From SZUA-254 sp964596065 (GTDB lineage: Bacteria; Bacteroidota; Ignavibacteria; UBA10030; SZUA-254), in the NCBI GenBank assembly GCA_964596065.1, contig CAZQSM010000039.1, positions 1-21,556 of the forward strand: DNA of 21,556 nucleotides. The letters are read 5' to 3'. Below, one piece after another: positions 1 to 5,443 of the stretch. Under the pieces are notes generated by a model. The model saw only the letters and a program-made list of their open reading frames with translations. It had not been told where the DNA came from and made no database searches. Each line of letters starts with the position of its first letter. The first letter of the stretch is position 1. The translations under genes and the position numbers were made by a program.

Positions 1-50
1 CCGACCATAATGACGCCGAGGATGACGAGCAGTATCTGCTGAGTTCCCAT
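1..50 (-). CDS. Pilin-like protein, tandem paralogue (N-terminus only)
   Basis: The gene reads leftward out of the window, so only the first 16 codons are visible: MGTQQILLVILGVIMV. This closely matches the start of the complete pilin-like gene at 192-575 (MGQQQLLLIILGVIIV), so the two are tandem paralogues. The visible part is a hydrophobic helix of the kind that packs in a pilus core or anchors the subunit in the membrane before assembly. An AAGGAT ribosome-binding sequence (complement of 58-64) lies about 8 bases before the ATG. The call rests on the N-terminal match only; the rest of the protein is outside the window. Confidence 0.75.
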   Translation of the reverse strand, partial: MGTQQILLVILGVIMV

Positions 51-121
51 GGCCGCTGATCCTTTTTATTCTGTCGTGTCCCTGTTCAGTGTCGGACGAT
101 CGCCGCGCCCTGATAAAACGC

Positions 122-168
122 GCATTGCCAATAACATGGGTGCGGGAGCGTCATGTTACTGGCAATGC
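122..168 (-). terminator. 17-bp stem-loop between the tandem pilin-like genes
   Basis: Arms 122-138 and 152-168 are complementary over 17 positions with one G-U-type mismatch, around a 13-base loop. The structure starts 24 bases past the stop codon of the pilin gene at 192-575 and lies 71 bases before the start codon of the next copy. On the minus strand only a TTTT run follows, two bases beyond the stem, so it is a weak terminator by sequence. It may act as a partial terminator or as an mRNA-stabilising 3' structure that lets the first pilin be made in excess of the second. The hairpin is certain; its role is inferred. Confidence 0.6.
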
Positions 169-191
169 AGTCGTTCGTCGCTGTCGCCGGC

Positions 192-575
192 TTACTGCGT
201 ATAGAGCGTGCCGCTGAAGGTACCGAGCTTGCCCGTGCTGTCGAGCACCGCGATGACGGTCCCGTACCCCTGGGTCGACGTGCCCGTGAAGGTCATCGAC
301 GTGGCCGAGATCGAACCGACGGTGTACGCCGCGTTCTCGTTCGAGGCCAGCTTGGTCGGAATCGTGTAACCGGTGTACCCGCCGCCGCCGCCGCCCATCG
401 TGGTCGGGCGAATGCGGTACTGGTAGCCGTTCGCGGCCAGGTTGTTCAGGTCGTTGATGATGGCATCCTTGTTCGCCTGGACCGTGCCCGAGCTGAACAT
501 CGAGATACCGACGGCAATGGCGATACCGACGATGATAACGCCAAGGATGATTAGTAAGAGCTGCTGTTGACCCAT
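192..575 (-). CDS. Major pilin-like protein
   Basis: A 127-residue protein with one hydrophobic helix at about residues 6-25, a short polar stretch rich in Asn, Asp and Ala (about 32-50), the block YQYRIRP (51-57), a run of six Gly (61-66) and a beta-rich C-terminal half. From memory, this architecture recurs in pilin-like proteins of Ignavibacteria and relatives. The N-terminus MGQQQLLLIILG has no prepilin leader ending before FTLIE and no Glu at position 5, so it is not a classical type IVa pilin. A strong ribosome-binding site (AGGAG, complement of 583-587) sits 7 bases before the ATG. The gene stands alone between a terminator upstream (929-960) and a stem-loop downstream, and a tandem copy follows, so it is probably expressed separately and strongly. 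Function as a pilus or surface-fibre subunit is inferred. Confidence 0.75.
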   Translation of the reverse strand: MGQQQLLLIILGVIIVGIAIAVGISMFSSGTVQANKDAIINDLNNLAANGYQYRIRPTTMGGGGGGYTGYTIPTKLASNENAAYTVGSISATSMTFTGTSTQGYGTVIAVLDSTGKLGTFSGTLYTQ

Positions 576-663
576 TGTAGATCTCCTATCGGGTTGTGTT
601 GATGGTAGTTAATTAATCAGGTGTTGATTTTATTTTCCCGTTCTGCGTTTCTCTCTATTAGTG

Positions 664-681
664 TTTCAACTGTCGTGCCAA
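664..681 (-). promoter_or_regulatory. Sigma-54-like promoter element upstream of pilin gene
   Basis: On the minus strand the sequence reads TTGGCACGACAGTTGAAA. The sigma-54 (RpoN) consensus is TGGCACG-N4-TTGC. The -24 half matches completely with correct spacing to TTG, but the -12 half has GA where GC is usual. Transcription would start near 653 and give a leader of about 78 bases. RpoN control is classic for pilin genes in other phyla. No rpoN gene or activator is in the window, so this is a candidate only. Confidence 0.4.
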
Positions 682-928
682 CCGTTGTACCTGCGGGTGA
701 TCTTGAGATAATCGACAATAATGAACTGTTTTCCCACATTTTCGCCGAACCCGTGATCCGCCGCGCAGAGTTTCCGGTAAAAACTTCCGGGCCGAAAGCA
801 ATTATTACCGCCCACCACCTTCCATCCGTGGCACTACCGGACACGCGTCGAATTGCGTTGCGCTCCCGCCACGAGTGAAAATTCAGAAAAAGGGGAGGGA
901 TATTCAACAGGGGCGTGTCGTGACTCAC

Positions 929-960
929 AAAAAAGGGATGCCGTCGTTCGACGACATCCC
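929..960 (-). terminator. Intrinsic terminator of the minor pilin-like operon
   Basis: On the minus strand a 12-bp stem (arms 949-960 and 935-946, with one G-U pair and a 2-base gap that opens to a 4-base loop) is followed at once by six T (929-934). It lies 60 bases after the stop codon at 1021 and is a textbook Rho-independent terminator. It separates the three minor pilin-like genes from the major pilin gene. Confidence 0.9.
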
Positions 961-1020
961 CATTCGGCACGGCCGGCGAGCGTGCGCTACGCGGGCATCA
1001 TACCGACTGACCTCCCGTAC

Positions 1021-2130
1021 TCACTCCCACCAGGCGATGATGCTCGGACGGCCGTTCGCGTCGAGGAATTTCGACGCTTCGATGATCGCTTCCTGCGAAA
1101 ACCTGAGATTCGCGTTGCCGTTGCCGACGACATTGCCCGAAAGGGAATTCCTGAAGGCGATGAGACCGCCGAGGATGTTGCCGTGGAGGTGCATCACGTC
1201 GTCGGCGATGATCAGGCCCTTGAACATCGCGCTCGCGTTATTGAGCACCGCGTTCCCCGCCGAATTATGGACGATCAGAATGCCCGATCCGGGGATGTTC
1301 GCCGAGTTCCAGCTGTTCTTGGGTGATGTCGTAGGCATCTCGACATAGGTGACTCCCGTCAACGGGTATTTCAATTGGGCAGGATCCGTAACGTATTGAC
1401 TTCCCGCGTATCCGCTCTTGGCAATCGCCTTGAGTGTGCCTTCCGGGAAGGTGGCTCCCATCCCGCCGAACACGCTGTCGGGCGTCTGGGGGAAGCCACC
1501 CGGGAACACCTGGTTCAGCTTCACCGAGAGCGGGTTGTACGGGTTCGACGGGGCGTAATCGACGACCACATCCGTGCCCCCGAGTTTCGCGGCCGCCGAG
1601 GAGAGCGTAAACGACGAGCCTGTCGACCACACCCCCGGCACGCCCGATCCGGGCAGGAGGTTCCCGTTCATATCGTAGTTCCGGCCGTCAATGGTGATGT
1701 TGCCGTTGACGCCCGAGTTCGCGTTCAACGTCAACAACGCCTTGATGTTGATCGGGTATTGTTTCTTCGACCAGAAGAGGTAGGCGGTGGACGTGTCCCG
1801 CCGTTTCTGGTTGTTCCCGTAATCGGTTTCGGCGATCGACTGCACGGCCACGGCCGGGATCGAATCGAATTTGGTGTCGTACACCCTGACGTTCACGATG
1901 CCGTCCATGAGGGCCAGGTTGGAGTATCCGGCCCGCCAGTTGCGGTCCTTCGCCAGCTGGGTGTAGGCCAGGTTCACGCCCGACTGCGCGATGTTCTGCG
2001 TGTTCTGGCGCATGTAATAGTCGCTGAAGTTCTTCACGATGCGGGTGCTGGCCGCCTCGATGTTGAACATGATCGTCCCGGTGATGATGATGACGCCGGT
2101 GACGAGGACGATGATCGCTTTTCCGCTCAT
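1021..2130 (-). CDS. PilX-like minor pilin / pilus-associated protein
   Basis: A 369-residue protein with one N-terminal hydrophobic helix (about residues 4-24), then a helical region including YYMRQNTQNIAQSGVNLAY (about 38-56). That region resembles the stretch after the transmembrane helix in PilX-type minor pilins, where an N-A-x-x-x-G/A-like pattern is common. The C-terminal part (about 300-350) has a hydrophobic, Gly/Asn-rich beta pattern (GLIIADDVMHLHGN, GNVVGNGNANLRF) like the beta-helical tails seen in PilX-like and polymer-forming proteins. It is the last gene of the operon: 11 bases separate it from the gene before it, and a terminator follows. There is no prepilin cleavage motif. 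Assignment rests on gene order, helix position and these patterns; exact function is inferred. Confidence 0.65.
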   Translation of the reverse strand: MSGKAIIVLVTGVIIITGTIMFNIEAASTRIVKNFSDYYMRQNTQNIAQSGVNLAYTQLAKDRNWRAGYSNLALMDGIVNVRVYDTKFDSIPAVAVQSIAETDYGNNQKRRDTSTAYLFWSKKQYPINIKALLTLNANSGVNGNITIDGRNYDMNGNLLPGSGVPGVWSTGSSFTLSSAAAKLGGTDVVVDYAPSNPYNPLSVKLNQVFPGGFPQTPDSVFGGMGATFPEGTLKAIAKSGYAGSQYVTDPAQLKYPLTGVTYVEMPTTSPKNSWNSANIPGSGILIVHNSAGNAVLNNASAMFKGLIIADDVMHLHGNILGGLIAFRNSLSGNVVGNGNANLRFSQEAIIEASKFLDANGRPSIIAWWE

Positions 2131-2141
2131 TGATGGCCCCC

Positions 2142-2714
2142 TTATTTCAGGTTTTTCGGTGTGATGGTCCGTTCCCAGGTCCCGCCCGCGTACGTCGTAT
2201 CGTACGGACTCGTGCTCTCGACGTTCAGCGCGAGCCGGATCGTGCGGATCTTCGAGGGCGATTTGACCGGGTTTTCGTTGATCAGCAGGTCGGCGGCGTC
2301 GTAATAGGCGAGCCGGAACCGGGTGATACCGATGTTGATCGCCTGCGCGGGGTTGCCGTTGATCTGGCGGTGGAGGATCCTGCTCCGCGGGTTGACGTGC
2401 CCCGACTTCTTCGAGTGGTCGAGGAAATAGGAAACATTCTCGACCGTCCCGTTATTGTCGATGTCGCCCCGCATCAGGATCTTCACCGTGTCGGCGTAGA
2501 CGATGCCGCTGTCGAACACCGACCCGACCCGGTATCCCATCTTCCGGAAGTCGTACTCGATCATGTCGGTGACCGAAGTCATGTTCGACTGCACGATGGA
2601 GTTGAAGGTCTGGACCGCCGACCCCTCCATCACGGTGGAATTGAAGCTCAGCAGCATCAGGAGGATGATCCCCCCGATGATGATGGAGCCGATGATGTCG
2701 TAGATGACCTGCAT
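2142..2714 (-). CDS. PilW/PulJ-like minor pilin
   Basis: A 190-residue protein. Residues 5-25 form a hydrophobic helix (IIGSIIIGGIILLMLLSF), followed by an amphipathic stretch with MIEYDFRKMGYRVG (about 51-64). That block resembles the D[FL]RxxGY element which PilW-type minor pilins carry after the N-terminal helix. The remainder is beta-rich. It is the middle gene of three, 9 bases after the PilV-like gene and 11 bases before the PilX-like one. The order V-W-X is typical of minor pilin operons that prime pilus or pseudopilus assembly. As with its neighbours, no GFTLIE-type leader is present. The D-R-x-G-Y-like block makes this the best supported of the three minor pilin calls. Confidence 0.7.
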   Translation of the reverse strand: MQVIYDIIGSIIIGGIILLMLLSFNSTVMEGSAVQTFNSIVQSNMTSVTDMIEYDFRKMGYRVGSVFDSGIVYADTVKILMRGDIDNNGTVENVSYFLDHSKKSGHVNPRSRILHRQINGNPAQAINIGITRFRLAYYDAADLLINENPVKSPSKIRTIRLALNVESTSPYDTTYAGGTWERTITPKNLK

Positions 2715-2723
2715 GGCGTATCC

Positions 2724-3263
2724 TCAGTTGGCGAAGACGTACGAGAGCTTGAGCGTGTCCTGGTAGGACACCCCGCCCTTCTCGATTTTCGGGAAAAACG
2801 GGCTGGTGATGCTCACCGTCATCAACTTGAAATTCGTCGGCGTGGCCGAGACGACCTTCGGAGTGGTCTCGTCGACCCAGTTCACGGTCGTGACCATCAT
2901 ATACCCTTCGGCGCGGGGGCTGTTGACCCTGCGAAGGTAGCCGTTATAATCGTCCACGTCGTCGAACTTCACTTCGGAAGCGAACCCGAGGGGGGTCAGC
3001 GTATCCACGTACGATATTTTTTCGGATGTCGACTCGTAGCCGAGGAGGAGCGATTTGACCTTGGCCGGCCCGACGCCGATCGTCCCCTGGAACGCCTTGG
3101 TCTTGGCCTCCTCGATGACCGACTGGCCGTACGACAGCGCCGCGATGTAATACTCGTTCTGCGACGCGATCTGGCTGTTCCCCATGATCACCTTGTTCGA
3201 CGACCCGAGAAAGGTCGAGAACATGATCATCGAACCGAGTGCTAACATAATGTTGACGCCCAT
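2724..3263 (-). CDS. PilV-like minor pilin
   Basis: A 179-residue protein with a short hydrophobic N-terminus (about residues 4-20) followed by QNEYYIAALSYGQSVIEEAK (about 35-54). This helix resembles the region of PilV/PulI-type proteins where a long N-terminal helix leads into a small globular domain. The rest is beta-rich with no clear domain. It is the first gene of the three-gene operon. A good ribosome-binding site (AAGGGGAT on the minus strand, just upstream of 3263) supports the start. The prepilin leader is absent here too. Its place as PilV is inferred from order and size. Confidence 0.6.
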   Translation of the reverse strand: MGVNIMLALGSMIMFSTFLGSSNKVIMGNSQIASQNEYYIAALSYGQSVIEEAKTKAFQGTIGVGPAKVKSLLLGYESTSEKISYVDTLTPLGFASEVKFDDVDDYNGYLRRVNSPRAEGYMMVTTVNWVDETTPKVVSATPTNFKLMTVSITSPFFPKIEKGGVSYQDTLKLSYVFAN

Positions 3264-3541
3264 GACGAAATCCCCTTTTTATAATCCATTGCGGGTGAAT
3301 GATTGTATGCAAAATACGAGACGATCGCCTCAGGCGATGTACCCGGCATCACAGGGACCCCCCGTTAATCGTGTGCCGCGACCCCCCCTTGGGATAATTG
3401 GCCGACCAGGCTTGATTTTAACGGTTTTCGTGGAACGGATCGCGTGACTGAAATCACGCAATTCCGCGCGGGAAGGCCGATTCGGATCAGGAATCTTTCG
3501 GGTGGAGGGGTTTGTGGAGGACGGATCCGGGCGGGAAATCT
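3264..3541. other. Intergenic region upstream of the minor pilin operon
   Basis: A 278-base gap between the end of queC and the start of the PilV-like gene. It holds a 15-bp perfect palindrome (3324-3338) and an inverted repeat (3442-3447 with 3454-3459) that lacks a T-run. I could not find a convincing -35/-10 pair on the minus strand, nor a gene. Confidence 0.6.
3324..3338. repeat. Perfect palindrome upstream of the minor pilin operon
   Basis: ATCGCCT-C-AGGCGAT is a perfect inverted repeat 60 bases before the first codon of the PilV-like gene. It is the size of a dimeric repressor site, or it could form a short hairpin in the mRNA leader. Only the symmetry is seen; function is a guess. Confidence 0.4.
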
Positions 3542-4213
3542 TTATCGCTCATACGGGAGCGGATCGGCGACACCCGCCTCCCGGAAACCGCGCAGCCGCA
3601 GGGCGCAGCTGTCGCAGGCGCCGCAGGCCTTCTCCCCGTCCCGGTAACAGGACCAGGTCAGGCCGAAGGGGGCTTCGAGTTCAAGTCCCTTTTTGACGAT
3701 ATCCGCCTTCCTCATATGGATGACGGGGGTGAGGATTTCGACGCGGGTCGCGGGACGGGTCCCCAGGGCGATCACGCGGTTGAACGCCTCGTAAAAGGCG
3801 GCGCGGCAGTCGGGATACCCGGAGGAGTCTTCCTCGACCGCCCCGATGAAAATCTTCTTCGCTCCAAGGACCTCGGCCCAGCTGACCGCGACCGAGAGGA
3901 AGTTGGCGTTGCGAAACGGAACGTACGACGTCGGGACCCCCTTCCTCGAGAGGTCCGCCGGCTCGACGGGAATCGACGGGTCGGTCAGGCTCGACCCGCC
4001 GATGGCCGACAGGTGGGTGAGGTCGGCTTCGAGACGGCGGGTGACGCGGTAGTGGTCGGCCAGCGCGCGGAAACAGGAGAGCTCCCTCCCGGCGGTCCGC
4101 TGGCCGTAGTTCAGGTGCAGGAAGGCCGGCTCGTGCGATTCGGCGGCGATGGCCGCGGTGACGAGGCTGTCCATTCCGCCGCTCACCAGCACAACGGCGA
4201 GTTCCCGGTCCAT
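3542..4213 (-). CDS. queC: 7-cyano-7-deazaguanine synthase
   Basis: QueC converts 7-carboxy-7-deazaguanine to preQ0 with ATP and ammonia, in the cytoplasm, on the pathway to queuosine tRNA modification or to 7-deazaguanine DNA modification. The 223-residue protein is full length for the family. It has the PP-loop ATP pyrophosphatase motif SGGMDS (residues 11-16) and a zinc site made of C189, C197, C200 and C203 (CYRDGEKACGACDSC). Its start codon shares one base with the stop codon of queE (TGATG), so translation is probably coupled. The partners queD, folE and queF are not in the window. Confidence 0.96.
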   Translation of the reverse strand: MDRELAVVLVSGGMDSLVTAAIAAESHEPAFLHLNYGQRTAGRELSCFRALADHYRVTRRLEADLTHLSAIGGSSLTDPSIPVEPADLSRKGVPTSYVPFRNANFLSVAVSWAEVLGAKKIFIGAVEEDSSGYPDCRAAFYEAFNRVIALGTRPATRVEILTPVIHMRKADIVKKGLELEAPFGLTWSCYRDGEKACGACDSCALRLRGFREAGVADPLPYER

Positions 4214-4866
4214 CAGACCCCCTTTCGCTCAGGGTGCCAGATGTATTTGTGCATCTGGAGCTGGAACCGGACGTCGAGCCGGTCGGCGAGGATCCATTCG
4301 GAGAGGGCGACCGGTTCGAGCTTCCCGAAGACCACCGACATCAGCACCGGGCTCCTCGAGGCGAGGCCGTGTTCGGCCATTTTCCGCTTCGACCATTCGT
4401 AGTCCGCACGGTCGCCGATGACGAACTTCACCTCGTCGCGGGAGGTGAGCGTGCCGGCGATGCTCCAGAGGTTTTTCTTCTCCATCCCGCTCGACGGGCA
4501 CTTGAAGTCCACGATCCTCCGCACCCGCGGATCGACCTGCGCGACGTCGAGGCTTCCCCCCGTCTCGAGCAGGACCTCGTACCCCGCGTCGCAGAGGCGG
4601 CGCATCAGCGGGAGGACTTCGGGCTGGAAGAGCGGCTCGCCGCCGGTGATCTCGACGCGGCGGCAGCCGTACGCCTCCACCGCGGCGACGATCGCGTCGA
4701 GCGTCATCGGCGTTCCCTCGTAAAAAGCGTACGCCGTGTCGCAGTACGTGCAGCGGATGTTGCAGTAGGTCAGGCGCACGAAGACGCACGGCATCCCGGC
4801 GAGGCTCGATTCGCCCTGGATGCTGTGGAATATTTCGTTGATGACGAGGGAGCCGGGAGTGTTCAT
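4213..4866 (-). CDS. queE: 7-carboxy-7-deazaguanine synthase (radical SAM)
   Basis: QueE is the radical SAM enzyme that contracts 6-carboxy-tetrahydropterin to 7-carboxy-7-deazaguanine, the substrate of QueC. From the ATG at 4866 it has 217 residues. The [4Fe-4S] cysteines C35, C39 and C42 lie in CNIRCTYC (CX3CX2C), followed by DTAYAF, and the SAM-binding GGEP motif is near residue 74. These are all as expected for QueE. A TTG directly before the ATG could also start translation, but the ATG is preferred. There is no good ribosome-binding site. The stop codon of the hicA remnant lies just 3 bases upstream, so queE seems to depend on the hicBA transcript and perhaps on its translation. Confidence 0.95.
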   Translation of the reverse strand: MNTPGSLVINEIFHSIQGESSLAGMPCVFVRLTYCNIRCTYCDTAYAFYEGTPMTLDAIVAAVEAYGCRRVEITGGEPLFQPEVLPLMRRLCDAGYEVLLETGGSLDVAQVDPRVRRIVDFKCPSSGMEKKNLWSIAGTLTSRDEVKFVIGDRADYEWSKRKMAEHGLASRSPVLMSVVFGKLEPVALSEWILADRLDVRFQLQMHKYIWHPERKGV

Positions 4867-4869
4867 CAA

Positions 4870-5050
4870 CTATTCAATCCCGAGTTGTTTTCGAATGAGG
4901 ATGCAGAGGGAATTTCGGATTTCCTGATGGCGGGGGACAGGCGAGATTTTTCCGTTGCGGGGGTTCTCCCAGATGTCGTGCCTTCTCCCATGCCGTTTAA
5001 GACGGCAGCCCCTGAGGCGGATTTCCTTTAAAAAAATCGGCCCGTTTCAG
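4870..5050 (-). pseudogene. hicA: HicA toxin, frameshifted (or assembly indel)
   Basis: HicA toxins are small double-stranded-RNA-binding-fold mRNA interferases. Read with one frame change, this stretch gives a 59-residue HicA: LKRADF, then KEIRLRGCRLKRHGRRHDIW, ENPRNGKISPVPRHQEI and a C-terminus ending in RKQLGIE. The conserved His lies in GRRHDIW. Two things are odd. The only start that fits is CTG at 5050-5048, overlapping the TGA of hicB as CTGA. In addition, the frame changes at a run of seven T (complement of 5030-5036), where six would keep the gene open. So it is a pseudogene, a slippage-prone gene, or a homopolymer error in the assembly. No uninterrupted ORF covers it. Its stop codon almost touches queE. 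Confidence 0.85.
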
Positions 5051-5283
5051 TGGATGAGGCTGACTTTTTTCGATCGATAATTTCGGACCGGAATGGCGCT
5101 TCGTTCCTCCCGAATGATCATCGTGTAGGCATCCTGGATATTCTCGACCAGCTCCTCGATGGTATCCCCCTGTGACGCCACCGACGGAATCTCCCGCAAT
5201 TTCCCAACATATCCCCCGTCATCCCTCCAATAATCGAGCGTAAAACGAGCCAATACTTTCCGTTTTTTAATTGCGAGTGTCAT
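5047..5283 (-). CDS. hicB: HicB family antitoxin, short form
   Basis: A 78-residue protein with the HicB core: DYWRDDGGYVGKLREIPSVASQGDTIEELVENIQDAY. This is the degenerate RNase H-like fold that neutralises HicA. No C-terminal helix-turn-helix or ribbon-helix-helix domain is visible, so this is the short HicB type and may not bind DNA alone. The start is set at 5283, not at the longer open frame's 5328. A GGAG ribosome-binding site (complement of 5291-5294) lies 7 bases before this ATG, and the promoter -10 box (5307-5312) lies inside the longer version. The antitoxin gene comes first here, the reverse of the common hicA-hicB order. Confidence 0.88.
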   Translation of the reverse strand: MTLAIKKRKVLARFTLDYWRDDGGYVGKLREIPSVASQGDTIEELVENIQDAYTMIIREERSAIPVRNYRSKKVSLIH

Positions 5284-5306
5284 CGGGATGCTCCGTGTAT
5301 AGGAAT

Positions 5307-5335
5307 AAGATAAGGAGTTGATCACCAATTGTCAA
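5307..5335 (-). promoter_or_regulatory. Promoter of hicB-hicA-queE-queC
   Basis: On the minus strand: TTGACA (5330-5335), a 17-base spacer, then TATCTT (5307-5312). The -35 box is perfect and the spacing is ideal. Transcription would start near 5300, leaving a leader of about 17 bases that contains the GGAG ribosome-binding site. This supports the short hicB start and places queE and queC under a toxin-antitoxin promoter, as no other promoter is evident before them. Confidence 0.75.
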
Positions 5336-5370
5336 CGAGGAGAATCCCCCATCTCCCTATGCCAATGGGA

Positions 5371-5399
5371 TTGCGGATGATCGGATAATCCCGTATTCT
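5371..5399 (+). promoter_or_regulatory. Probable promoter of the YVTN/cytochrome lipoprotein gene
   Basis: TTGCGG (5371-5376), 17 bases, TATTCT (5394-5399). Taken alone it is weak, but the 12 bases ATAATCCCGTAT (5385-5396) are identical to bases in the same position of the strong promoter at 10697-10725. That shared block supports the call. Transcription would start near 5406. Confidence 0.5.
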
Positions 5400-5443
5400 T
5401 ACTCTATTCCATCACCACCCAATCCCATGTTTCCACGCCAGCG

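Larger units (their letters stand above)
576..1020. other. Intergenic region between pilin operon and major pilin gene
   Basis: This 445-base stretch holds no gene I can support. The open frames in it (617-970 minus, 621-878 plus) show no recognisable protein pattern, and the minus-strand one runs through the terminator hairpin. It contains the intrinsic terminator of the upstream operon (929-960), a sigma-54-like promoter element (664-681) and the ribosome-binding site of the pilin gene (583-587). An AT-rich part (600-635) would form the mRNA leader. Confidence 0.7.

Noticed and set aside
617..970. Minus-strand open frame of 117 codons between the pilin genes
   Set aside because: It runs through the intrinsic terminator and the sigma-54-like site, and its translation shows no family pattern or hydrophobic core.
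1375..3245. Long plus-strand open frames (1375-2133 and 2130-3245) opposite the minor pilin genes
   Set aside because: Their translations are Arg-, Asp-, Val- and His-rich antisense shadows of GC-rich genes; the minus-strand proteins have membrane helices, ribosome-binding sites and sensible spacing.
3442..3459. Inverted repeat GCGTGA-N6-TCACGC after queC as a terminator
   Set aside because: The stem is only 6 bp and no T-run follows on the minus strand.
5284..5328. Longer N-terminus for hicB
   Set aside because: The extra 15 codons contain the promoter -10 box and lie upstream of the expected transcription start; the ATG at 5283 has a good ribosome-binding site.
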